A stretch of DNA of 7,079 bases from an uncultured Oscillospiraceae bacterium (GCA_900770015.1 CAAGIU010000502.1:1-7079), one strand, 5' to 3'. Positions 1 to 6,226 are shown, counted from the stretch's first letter. The notes: generated by a model from the letters alone, not told the origin. Numbers and translations: made by a program.

Positions 1-51
1 GGACATAGATACGAATTCGCCCAACGTGATTGCCTTTTGAGGGCTTACACT

Positions 52-81
52 GCGCGGGAGGATGATATCCTCCCCTACAAT
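52..81 (-). repeat. Perfect hairpin palindrome, candidate REP-like intergenic element
   Basis: An 8-bp perfect inverted repeat, GGGAGGAT (56-63) and ATCCTCCC (67-74), is separated by a 3-nt loop. On the minus strand it reads TTGTAGGGG, then the stem, then CCCGCG. From memory, this layout (GTAGGGG, variable palindrome, CCCGCG) resembles short dispersed intergenic palindromes in gut Clostridia. That is recollection and was not searched. Neither strand has a T-tract after the stem, so it is not a convincing terminator. The rest of 1-176 shows no gene: the plus-strand frame open through it has no ribosome binding site and only continues antisense through trxA. Confidence 0.45.
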
Positions 82-162
82 AGCTGGGCAAATGTTTTCA
101 CCAAATTACAATTTGCCGAAATGCTGAGTCAAACCGATATGCCCATTACAATATACCGTCCT

Positions 163-204
163 GAAAGAAACAGAAACCTGCCGGCCTCGTTGGAAGCCGG
201 CAGG
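163..204 (-). terminator. Rho-independent terminator of trxA
   Basis: A 9-bp perfect GC-rich stem (CCTGCCGGC at 177-185 pairing with GCCGGCAGG at 196-204) encloses a 10-nt loop. On the minus strand the stem is followed at once by the T-rich run TTTCTGTTTCTTT. It begins 6 nt beyond the trxA stop codon. The plus-strand side has a weaker T-run (ATTGTTTT), so it could also stop weak rightward transcription. Confidence 0.85.
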
Positions 205-210
205 ATTGTT

Positions 211-516
211 TTACAGCATTTTCAGAATGCTTGCCTTGGGGACGGCGCCGATGGATTGGTTGACGATCTTACCGTTTTTGATGACCAGCAGGGTGGGAAT
301 GCTGCTGATGCCGTATCTGGCAGCCAGCTGCGGCTCCTGATCCACATCCACCTTGCACACCTTCACATCCGGGCGCTCATCGGCGATTTCCTCCAGAATG
401 GGGGCGACCATCCGGCAGGGGCCGCACCAGGTGGCCCAGAAATCCAGAAGGACGGTCTTGCTGCTGTCCAGAACCACGGCCTGGAAGTCCTGACTTGTTA
501 CATGTAGTACAGACAT
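211..516 (-). CDS. trxA: Thioredoxin
   Basis: A complete 101-residue thioredoxin, close to the usual single-domain length of about 105. It is a cytoplasmic protein-disulfide reductase that receives electrons from thioredoxin reductase and passes them to targets such as ribonucleotide reductase and peroxiredoxins. The active site WCGPC is at residues 30-34, the buried acidic residue D25 is in the preceding strand (LLDFWA), and the cis-proline loop SIPT places P74 opposite the active site. The late GKIV strand and following glycine of the fold are also present. No signal peptide is seen. The ATG at 516 is preceded by AAAGGAGA (525-532) with good spacing. The gene is monocistronic in this view, with its own promoter (564-593) and terminator (163-204). 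No trxB is in the window. The family call is secure; which paralogue this is cannot be told. Confidence 0.97.
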   Translation of the reverse strand: MSVLHVTSQDFQAVVLDSSKTVLLDFWATWCGPCRMVAPILEEIADERPDVKVCKVDVDQEPQLAARYGISSIPTLLVIKNGKIVNQSIGAVPKASILKML

Positions 517-563
517 GGTTTCTATCTCCTTTCACGGGTACATTGTTTGCATACTCTTCCCAT

Positions 564-593
564 ATGATAACCGGAAAATGGCGCCAATGTCAA
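564..593 (-). promoter_or_regulatory. Sigma-A-type promoter of trxA
   Basis: On the minus strand a perfect -35 TTGACA (588-593) is followed by an 18-nt spacer and -10 TATCAT (564-569). A one-base shift gives TTATCA with a 17-nt spacer. The expected start near position 557 leaves a leader of about 40 nt before the ATG at 516. Confidence 0.8.
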
Positions 594-623
594 GTGCTTT
601 GCGAAAAATAGCCCCTGCGGAGA

Positions 624-644
624 AACTTAAGCAAGCCTTAATTT
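624..644. promoter_or_regulatory. Imperfect inverted repeat between divergent promoters, possible operator
   Basis: TTAAG (627-631) and CTTAA (637-641) flank a 5-nt centre. Two further pairs (A624/T644 and A625/T643) form outside one mismatch. It lies between the -35 boxes of the trxA promoter (588-593) and the transporter promoter (653-658), where a shared regulator could bind. The repeat is short and AT-rich and may be chance. No regulator gene is in the window. Confidence 0.25.
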
Positions 645-652
645 CCCATCCG

Positions 653-681
653 TTGATTTTTCCGGGGGAATGCGGTATGAT
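653..681 (+). promoter_or_regulatory. Sigma-A-type promoter of the transporter operon
   Basis: TTGATT (653-658), a 17-nt spacer and TATGAT (676-681) make a near-consensus promoter. Transcription would start near 688, giving a leader of about 27 nt with the ribosome site GGAGGAAA (703-710) before ATG 715. This start point also excludes the longer in-frame ATG at 670, which lies upstream of it. Confidence 0.8.
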
Positions 682-714
682 ATCGCCGTACTGCAAAGAA
701 TTGGAGGAAACGGT

Positions 715-1872
715 ATGAAACGATGTGCCGCTTTGTTATTGCTTGCCTGTCTGGTATTTTCCCTGACAGCCTGTTCCGGGAAGGAAAACCCGGTGTATGT
801 ACAGTCCGTATCGGAGCTGTCCCAGCTGGGTGGCATCGCCCCCACGGACCGGTTCAACGGGCTTGTGGTCTCCGAGAGTGTCACGGAGGTCAAAAAAGAT
901 GAAGATAAGAATGTGGAGGAGCTCTTCGTTCAGGAGGGGCAGGAGGTTCAGGAGGGGCAGAAGCTCTTCGCCTATGATACCGAGCAGCTGACCCTGACGC
1001 TGGAAAAGCAGCGGCTGGAGCTGGAGCAGCTGGAAGCCTCCATTGTCAATTACGGCGACCAGATCGCCCAGCTGGAAAAGGATCGGGAGCGGGCGAGCAG
1101 CGCGGACAAGCTCAAGTTCACCCTGCAGATCCAAACCAACCAGATCGATCTGAAGGAAGCCGAGCTGAAGCTGAAGACCAAGCAGTCCGAGGTGAAAAAG
1201 TCCGAGCATCTGCTGGACAATGCCGTGGTGTCCTCCCCGGTGACAGGCCGCGTGACTGCCATCAGCGAAAGCGGCACCGACGACCGGGGCAATCCGCTGC
1301 CCTACATCACCATCCAGAAGACTGGCTCCTACCGGGTCAAGGGCGTGCTCAATGAATTGCAGCGCGGCTCCATCATGGAGGGCGACCGGATTCTGCTGAC
1401 CTCCCGTCTGGATGAAAACGAGACCTGGACCGGAACTGTCAGTCTGGTGGACTACGATAACCCCGTTCAGGGAAGCAACAGTATGTACATGGAATCCGAC
1501 GAGATGGGCAATTCCAGCCGGTATCCGTTCTATGTGGAGCTGGACAGCAGCGACGGAATGCTGCTGGGTCAGCATCTATACATGACCGTGACGGCAGCCC
1601 AGGAGCCTGCCACATTGGAAGGAACCGCCATCGGCAGCGCCTTCGTCTGCTATGACGAGGACGGCACTGTCTATGTCTGGGCGGACAACGGCCAGGGCAA
1701 GCTGGAAAAGCGGACGGTGGAGCTGGGGATGTACGATCCCATCACCGATACCCAGGAGATTCTGGATGGTCTGACCGACAGCGACTTCGTGGCCTTCCCC
1801 AGCGAGCTGTGCCAGGAGGGCGCGCCCACCAGCAAGGTCCAATCCAGCCGGGAAGGCGGGATGAACCCATGA
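715..1872 (+). CDS. Lipoprotein membrane-fusion (HlyD/AcrA-like) adaptor of an ABC exporter
   Basis: A 385-residue extracytoplasmic adaptor and the first gene of the operon. A hydrophobic signal peptide ends in the lipobox LTAC, so C20 would be lipidated and tether the protein to the outer face of the membrane. It follows the standard adaptor order. The first lipoyl half-motif is at about 50-89 (V72QEGQE then V78QEGQK, encoded by a 15-bp direct repeat at 928-942 and 946-960). Charged heptad-rich coiled-coil arms span about 90-168 with no large insertion. The second lipoyl half (SSPVTGRVTAI) is at 173-183, followed by a beta-barrel and a C-terminal membrane-proximal region. The ATG at 715 is chosen because GGAGGAAA sits just upstream and the signal peptide starts there. 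The last bases overlap the ATPase gene by 4 nt (ATGA), indicating translational coupling. The C-terminus (GLTDSDFVAFPSE) resembles that of the second adaptor (GLTADDLVAFPYG), so the two are probably paralogous. The substrate is unknown. Confidence 0.88.
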   Translation: MKRCAALLLLACLVFSLTACSGKENPVYVQSVSELSQLGGIAPTDRFNGLVVSESVTEVKKDEDKNVEELFVQEGQEVQEGQKLFAYDTEQLTLTLEKQRLELEQLEASIVNYGDQIAQLEKDRERASSADKLKFTLQIQTNQIDLKEAELKLKTKQSEVKKSEHLLDNAVVSSPVTGRVTAISESGTDDRGNPLPYITIQKTGSYRVKGVLNELQRGSIMEGDRILLTSRLDENETWTGTVSLVDYDNPVQGSNSMYMESDEMGNSSRYPFYVELDSSDGMLLGQHLYMTVTAAQEPATLEGTAIGSAFVCYDEDGTVYVWADNGQGKLEKRTVELGMYDPITDTQEILDGLTDSDFVAFPSELCQEGAPTSKVQSSREGGMNP

Positions 1873-2558
1873 CGATCCTGAAGCTGACGGACATCTGCAA
1901 GGACTATGAGCAGGGAAAGCAGACGGTCCGGGTTCTGAAAAACATCAATCTGACGGTACAGCAGGGGGAATATCTTGCCATCATGGGCCCCTCCGGTTCC
2001 GGCAAAACCACCCTGATGAACATCATCGGCTGCCTGGATGTGCCCACGTCGGGAAGCTTTGAGCTCAATGGCAGGGATCTGAAGAACAGCAGCGACAATG
2101 CCCTGGCGGACATCCGCAACAAGTACATTGGCTTCGTCTTCCAGAGCTTCTACCTGATGCCCAAGCTGGACGCGGTGGACAATGTGGCGCTGCCGCTGCT
2201 GTATGCCGGTGTGCCGCTGAAGGAGAGACGGGCCAGAGCCATTGCCGCTCTGGAGTCCGTGGGACTGGGAGAGCGGATCCATTTCCGCCCCAACCAGCTC
2301 TCCGGCGGTCAGTGCCAGCGTGTGGCCATTGCCCGGGCCATCGTCACGAAGCCAACGTTGCTGCTGGCGGACGAGCCCACCGGTGCGCTGGATACCAAGG
2401 CGGGCAATCAGGTCATGGAGATTTTCCGCAAGCTCTCGGATGAGGGCATGACCATCCTGATGATTACCCACGAACCCGCCATTGCCGAATGCGCGGATAA
2501 GATCTATCACATTCTGGACGGAGAACTGAAAACGGAAGGAGGGAACAGCCGTGCGTAA
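1869..2558 (+). CDS. ABC transporter ATP-binding protein, MacB/LolD type
   Basis: A 229-residue ATPase of the usual length for the MacB/LolD/FtsE-like class; it would power the permease encoded at 4798-6051. All nucleotide-binding motifs are intact: Walker A GPSGSGKT (40-47), Q-loop Q92 in FVFQSF, signature LSGGQ (144-148), Walker B LLLADEP (164-170) with catalytic E169, D-loop residues A173-D175, and the H-loop H201 in MITHE. The common LSGGQQQR run reads LSGGQCQR here, with C149 in place of Gln; this is probably neutral. ATG 1869 is chosen over an in-frame ATG at 1809 because the family N-terminus (a beta-strand followed by the A-loop tyrosine Y13) begins there, GGGAAGGCGGG (1850-1860) provides a ribosome site, and the ATGA overlap with the upstream stop is typical of coupled genes. 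It overlaps the next gene by 8 nt. No membrane segment is fused to it, so ATPase and permease are separate chains, unlike MacB itself. Confidence 0.96.
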   Translation: MTILKLTDICKDYEQGKQTVRVLKNINLTVQQGEYLAIMGPSGSGKTTLMNIIGCLDVPTSGSFELNGRDLKNSSDNALADIRNKYIGFVFQSFYLMPKLDAVDNVALPLLYAGVPLKERRARAIAALESVGLGERIHFRPNQLSGGQCQRVAIARAIVTKPTLLLADEPTGALDTKAGNQVMEIFRKLSDEGMTILMITHEPAIAECADKIYHILDGELKTEGGNSRA

Positions 2559-4785
2559 AGGAAAGGGCGCTTTGATTGCGCTGGCAGTGACTGCAGTGCT
2601 GGGCGCAGGCGGCTTTTCTGGCTGGAAGTACCTGTCGCAGAACCATGCCGACCCGGTCAAGGTGTACAGCTTTGACTATGTGGGCATGACGGAATATTGG
2701 GGCGACACCCGGGAGAGCTACGGCCCTGTTTCTACAGACAAAATTCAAACCATCTACCTGACGGACACCCAGACCGTATCCGATATTCTGGTGGAGGAAG
2801 GCCAGGAGGTGAAGAAGGGCGATTTGCTGCTGTCCTTCGATACCACCCTGTCCCAGCTGGAGCTGGAGCGGAAGGATCTGGAAATTCAGAAGCTGGAGCT
2901 GGATCTGGAGGAAGCCAACAAGGAGCTCCAGAGAATCAGCTGGATGGTTCCAATGGGCGTGCCTCCCACGGAACCGGAAACCGAGCCCACAGCCCCGGCC
3001 ACCGTGATGTTCCGGAACGGAGACTACTCCCTCTACCGGGAGGACGGCCACGACGGTTCCTCCCAGGCTGCGGCCATGATCTGCTGGATTCCCATGGGTA
3101 AGGTGATCTCCACGGAGTTTTTGCAGGAGCAGATTGGAGAGCTTCTCCCGGATGAGGAGCCTTCCCAGCCCACTGACCCGGAAGCCACCACGGAGCCGGA
3201 GACACAGCCCACCGAAGCAAGCATAACCGGTGAAGAGAATCTGATCGCTTTTACCGCTGTGATTTCCGAAGACGAGTGGACCCAGCCCACCGAAGAAACC
3301 ACAGAGCCTGACTGGGAGCGCCCCATGGCGTACGGCTATGTGGTGTGCAATGACCTTGTCAACATTCGCAGCGGCCCCGGCACCGGGTATCCCGTTGTGG
3401 GTGTCGCCGCTGCCAATCAGCGTGTTGCCATCTACGTAATTGTGGAAGGCCCGGATATGGATTGGGGCTGCATCGGTCAGGACAGATGGATCAGCATGGA
3501 CTATGTGGTGCTGGATGGCGAAACCGTCCTGCCCACCGAGACCACCGAGGCCACGGAAGCAACCGAAGCTACGGAAGCAACCGAAGCTACAGAAGCTACA
3601 GAAGCAACCGAAGCTACGGAAGCCACCGAAGCAACCGAAGCTACGGAAGCTACGGAAGTCACAGAACCCACCGAAGCTACGGAAGCAACCGAACCCTCCG
3701 AAGCAACCAATCCCACGGAAGCCACGGAACCCACCGTACCCACGGAAGCCACCGTACCCACGGAAGCCACGGAACCCTCGGAACCCACCGAAGCAACGGA
3801 GGCCACCGAACCCACCGAGGAGACGGAGCCGGAGGAGGAAGAGGAGCAGAAGCGGTGCCGTCCTTACTATGTGGTGTTCAAGGTCACGGAAAACAACTAC
3901 CTCAGAGGAAACGTGTTGGTCTGGCTGGGCGTCCATGTGAATGAAGACGGCAGCTTCTCCTTCTTTGATGCCCGGGATGTGGATGACATCAGCTATCCCG
4001 AGGAGGCTCCCACGGAGACCGAGCCCTATGTGGATTACATCGGCAGCGGCTACACCGCATCCGAAATCCGCAAGCTGCGGCAGGAGCAGGAGAAGAAGAT
4101 CAAGGATCTGGATATCCAGCTGAAGCTGGCTCAGTCCGAACTGAAAATCATGGAGCGGGAGCTCAGCGACGGTAACATCTATGCCGAGATCGACGGCACG
4201 GTGCTGTCCGTCCTGGATGAGGAAGAAGCCAAGCTGAACCAGCAGCCCATTGTCAAGGTCTCCGGTGGCGGCGGCTTCTATGTGGAGGCCAGCATCAGCG
4301 AGCTGGAGCGGAGCAGTGTGGAGATCGGCCAGGAGGTCACCGTCAACGATTGGGAAAACGGCATGACCTATACCGGCACCATCACCGCCATCGGCGATAT
4401 TCCCGCGAGCTCCCGGGGCTATAACGGCATGGACAACCCCAATGCCTCCAGCTATCCCATGACCGTCTTTGTGGATGAATCCGCCGACCTGCGGGAAGGC
4501 AGCTATGCCAGCGTCCAGTATGCGGCAAGCTCCGCCCAGAACGGCATCTATCTGCAGAAGCCCTTCCTGCGCACGGTGGGAGACAGAAGCTTTGTCTACA
4601 TCCGCGGTGAGGACGGCCTGCTGGAGGAGCGGGATGTCACCACCGGCAAGTCCCTGTGGGGCAGCTACATCGAGATCGTGGACGGTCTGACTGCCGACGA
4701 TCTGGTGGCCTTCCCCTATGGCAAGAACGTCCGTCCCGGCGTACCCACGGAAGAGGGCGACATGAATGACCTCTACGGGTATTAA
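2551..4785 (+). CDS. Large membrane-fusion adaptor with an SH3b domain and Thr-Glu-Ala linker inserted in its hairpin
   Basis: A 744-residue adaptor, about twice the usual length. The start is GTG 2551, preceded by GGAAGGAGGG (2534-2543). Residues 7-23 form a membrane anchor with no lipobox. The first lipoyl half is at 68-98 (VEEGQEVKKGD) and the first coiled-coil arm at about 100-129. The second arm is at 504-538, followed by the second lipoyl half (543-577), the beta-barrel and a C-terminal domain ending GLTADDLVAFPYG. Between the arms (130-503) lies an insert: a folded-looking segment (151-200) centred on DGSSQ and ISTEFLQE; acidic Thr/Pro linkers; an SH3b-like domain (259-323) with VNIRSGPGTGYPVVG and a closing WISMDYV; a Thr-Glu-Ala linker (328-432); and a beta-rich segment (436-480, YYVVFKVTENN). 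I recall segments like 151-200 and 436-480 in clostridial HlyD-like proteins, where they may form one domain; the SH3b part would then split it. A wall-contacting role is inferred. The stop is 12 nt before the permease ATG. Confidence 0.88.
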   Translation: MRKGKGALIALAVTAVLGAGGFSGWKYLSQNHADPVKVYSFDYVGMTEYWGDTRESYGPVSTDKIQTIYLTDTQTVSDILVEEGQEVKKGDLLLSFDTTLSQLELERKDLEIQKLELDLEEANKELQRISWMVPMGVPPTEPETEPTAPATVMFRNGDYSLYREDGHDGSSQAAAMICWIPMGKVISTEFLQEQIGELLPDEEPSQPTDPEATTEPETQPTEASITGEENLIAFTAVISEDEWTQPTEETTEPDWERPMAYGYVVCNDLVNIRSGPGTGYPVVGVAAANQRVAIYVIVEGPDMDWGCIGQDRWISMDYVVLDGETVLPTETTEATEATEATEATEATEATEATEATEATEATEATEATEVTEPTEATEATEPSEATNPTEATEPTVPTEATVPTEATEPSEPTEATEATEPTEETEPEEEEEQKRCRPYYVVFKVTENNYLRGNVLVWLGVHVNEDGSFSFFDARDVDDISYPEEAPTETEPYVDYIGSGYTASEIRKLRQEQEKKIKDLDIQLKLAQSELKIMERELSDGNIYAEIDGTVLSVLDEEEAKLNQQPIVKVSGGGGFYVEASISELERSSVEIGQEVTVNDWENGMTYTGTITAIGDIPASSRGYNGMDNPNASSYPMTVFVDESADLREGSYASVQYAASSAQNGIYLQKPFLRTVGDRSFVYIRGEDGLLEERDVTTGKSLWGSYIEIVDGLTADDLVAFPYGKNVRPGVPTEEGDMNDLYGY
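3325..3519 (+). other. SH3b-like (bacterial SH3) domain segment within the large adaptor
   Basis: Residues 259-323 of the adaptor begin with a short strand (YGYVVCNDLVNIR), then RSGPGTGYPVVG, the hallmark of SH3_3 domains (family pattern V-N-V-R-S-G-P-G-T-x-Y-P-V-I-G). A turn-rich middle with VAIYVIVEG and DWGCI follows, and the segment closes with RWISMDYV, matching the usual G-W-V-x-x-x-Y-V end. SH3b domains occur in exported wall hydrolases and wall-anchored proteins, and many bind peptidoglycan. Acidic linkers flank it on both sides, consistent with an independent module. Family assignment by motif is strong; the ligand is inferred. Confidence 0.85.
3535..3846 (+). repeat. In-frame tandem repeat encoding a Thr-Glu-Ala/Pro linker
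   Basis: The 9-bp unit ACN-GAA-GCN repeats in frame. Twelve consecutive Thr-Glu-Ala triplets occupy 3544-3651, followed by less regular Thr-Glu-Pro, Thr-Glu-Val and Thr-Val-Pro triplets and an acidic end (EEEEE). Higher-order copies exist: the 18-mer ACGGAAGCAACCGAAGCT occurs twice in tandem (3553-3570 and 3571-3588) and once more with one change (3598-3615). Synonymous third-base differences break up most other copies. The product is an acidic Thr-rich linker (residues 328-432) joining the SH3b domain to the returning hairpin arm. Copy-number changes would keep the reading frame. Confidence 0.93.
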
Positions 4786-4797
4786 GGAGGCAGGACA

Positions 4798-6051
4798 ATG
4801 CTTGAAAACGTTCGGCTTGCCTTCCAGGGCATCTGGAGCCATAAGCTGCGCAGTGCGCTGACCATGCTGGGCATCATCATCGGCATTGCGTCCATCATCA
4901 CCATTGTTTCCACCATCAAGGGCACAAACGAGCAGATCAAGGAAAACCTCATCGGCGCAGGCAACAATGTGGTCACCGTCCAGCTGAACCAGAACGGCTA
5001 TCCCTATGACCTGTCCTGGAGCGCTGTTCCAAGCTGCGTGCGCATCATCACCGAGGAGACCCGCCGGGAGCTGGAAGCCATCGACGGGGTGGAGAAGGTC
5101 TCTCTCTACCGCTCCCGCAGCTACTCGGAAAGTGTGTTCTATAAAAATACCCAGTTCAGCGGCAGCATTCTGGGCGTGGATGACAATTACCTTTCTGCCT
5201 ACGGTTATCAGATCAAAAACGGCCGTGGATTTACCCAGGAGGATTTTGCCGGTTTCCGCAAGGTGGCCATTCTGGATGCCAACGCCGTGTCTACCCTGTT
5301 CCAGGGGAAGGATCCCATCGGTCAGGCCATTGAGATTCAGGACGATGTTTTCACCGTCATCGGCGTGGCGGCCATGTCCCAGGAATTCACCCCCACCATC
5401 AATTCCATGAATGACTACTGGATGTATGCCGACAGCTCTGCCGGATCGGTGTTCATCCCGGATTCGGTGTGGCCTTTGGTGTATCAATTTGACGAACCCC
5501 AGAGTGTGGCGCTGAAGGTGGAAAGCACCGACGCCATGACCACTGCCGGAAAGAGCGCCGCCGACCTTCTCACCGGACGGCAGATTATCGGCGACAGCGA
5601 TTCCTTTGACTACCGCAGTCAGGACATGCTGGAACAGGCCCAGCAGCTGCAGAAAATGAGTCAGTCCACCAATGCCCAGCTGGTCTGGATTGCCAGTATC
5701 TCCCTGCTGGTGGGCGGCATCGGTGTCATGAACATCATGCTGGTGTCCGTCACGGAGCGAACCTCGGAGATCGGTCTGAAGAAGGCCATCGGTGCCAAGA
5801 AGCGGCGGATTTTGCTGCAGTTTCTGACGGAGGCTGCGGTGCTCACCAGTCTTGGCGGTATCATCGGCGTCGCCGCAGGCGTCGGTATGGCGGAGCTGAT
5901 CTCCCGGCTGATGCAGATTCCCGTGGCCATCAGCGTCCCTGCCATTGCCATCAGCGTGGCCTTTTCCACCCTCATCGGCGTGGTCTTCGGATTGCTCCCT
6001 GCCACCCAGGCCGCCAACCTGAATCCCATCGAAGCCCTGAGAAGGGTATAA
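4798..6051 (+). CDS. ABC transporter permease, MacB/FtsX family
   Basis: A 417-residue permease of usual length that completes the transporter. The N-terminal amphipathic stretch and first membrane helix (about 19-41, MLGIIIGIASI) are followed by a large extracytoplasmic MacB-type domain (about 42-290) with the family's conserved features: the IDGVEKVS pattern, GRGFTQEDF, the KVAILDANA strand and DPIGQAIEI. Three more helices then occupy about 295-318, 345-368 and 378-400. The loop after helix 2 carries the signature VTERTSEIGLKKAIGAKK (318-335), which contacts the ATPase in this family, and the end reads AANLNPIEALRRV, the canonical C-terminus. Two such chains with two ATPase chains would form a type VII (mechanotransmission) ABC transporter working with the adaptors. 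The ribosome site AAGGAGG (4784-4790) overlaps the upstream stop codon, so translation is probably coupled. The family call is secure; the cargo is unknown. Confidence 0.96.
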   Translation: MLENVRLAFQGIWSHKLRSALTMLGIIIGIASIITIVSTIKGTNEQIKENLIGAGNNVVTVQLNQNGYPYDLSWSAVPSCVRIITEETRRELEAIDGVEKVSLYRSRSYSESVFYKNTQFSGSILGVDDNYLSAYGYQIKNGRGFTQEDFAGFRKVAILDANAVSTLFQGKDPIGQAIEIQDDVFTVIGVAAMSQEFTPTINSMNDYWMYADSSAGSVFIPDSVWPLVYQFDEPQSVALKVESTDAMTTAGKSAADLLTGRQIIGDSDSFDYRSQDMLEQAQQLQKMSQSTNAQLVWIASISLLVGGIGVMNIMLVSVTERTSEIGLKKAIGAKKRRILLQFLTEAAVLTSLGGIIGVAAGVGMAELISRLMQIPVAISVPAIAISVAFSTLIGVVFGLLPATQAANLNPIEALRRV

Positions 6052-6064
6052 TGTATCATTGCAA

Positions 6065-6103
6065 ACACCGCCATCGGATGTTTTCCGGCGGCGGTGTATT
6101 TTT
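6065..6103 (+). terminator. Rho-independent terminator of the transporter operon
   Basis: ACACCGCC (6065-6072) pairs perfectly with GGCGGTGT (6090-6097). CGG/CCG (6075-6077 with 6085-6087) adds an inner stem, and ATTTTT follows directly. It starts 13 nt after the permease stop codon and separates the operon from the gene at 6240. Confidence 0.9.
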
Positions 6104-6177
6104 GCCCATACCGGTCTGCGGGATAATCTGCCACAAGAAGCATGGCAATCGTGCAGGGAATTCATGGACTTTGTGAC

Positions 6178-6206
6178 TTGCAATTGCTGGGCAATTTTTG
6201 TATAAT
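6178..6206 (+). promoter_or_regulatory. Sigma-A-type promoter of the PTS IIC gene
   Basis: TTGCAA (6178-6183), a 17-nt spacer and a perfect -10 TATAAT (6201-6206). The predicted start near 6213 leaves about 27 nt before TTG 6240 and only about 12 nt before the in-frame ATG at 6225. Confidence 0.75.
6182..6196. promoter_or_regulatory. Inverted repeat inside the PTS IIC promoter, candidate operator
   Basis: AATTGC (6182-6187) and GCAATT (6191-6196) form a perfect 6-bp inverted repeat around TGG. It lies almost wholly in the spacer between the -35 and -10 boxes, where a bound protein would block RNA polymerase. It is short, and a chance occurrence is possible. Confidence 0.35.
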
Positions 6207-6226
6207 TCTACCAATATCTCAAAAAT

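Noticed and set aside
37..507. Plus-strand open frame of 156 codons
   Set aside because: It is antisense to trxA, has no ribosome binding site, and its N-terminal part runs through the intergenic palindrome and the trxA terminator.
670..714. Upstream ATG 670 as start of the lipoprotein adaptor
   Set aside because: It lies upstream of the predicted transcription start near 688 and would bury the signal peptide. ATG 715 has a strong ribosome site.
928..960. 15-bp direct repeat in the lipoprotein adaptor
   Set aside because: It encodes the normal two-part lipoyl motif (VQEGQ twice). The family pattern explains it without a separate element.
1809..1868. Upstream ATG 1809 as start of the ATPase
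   Set aside because: It adds 20 residues with no family counterpart and lies inside the previous gene. ATG 1869 has the coupled ATGA overlap.
3535..3846. Tandem repeats as a CRISPR array
   Set aside because: The units are 9 bp, in frame and contiguous, with no unique spacers.
3440..3944. Overlapping plus-strand frames and a minus-strand frame across the repeat (Lys-Pro-Arg, Ser-Tyr-Gly-Ser and Ala-Ser-Val-rich products)
   Set aside because: They are shifted readings of the same 9-bp repeat; none has a start site or an independent domain.
2464..6183. Giant minus-strand open frame, 1,239 codons
   Set aside because: It is codon-aligned and antisense to the adaptor and permease genes. Its low-complexity Gly-Phe-Arg stretch is only the reverse of the Thr-Glu-Ala repeat, and the coding genes on the plus strand have clear families and ribosome sites.
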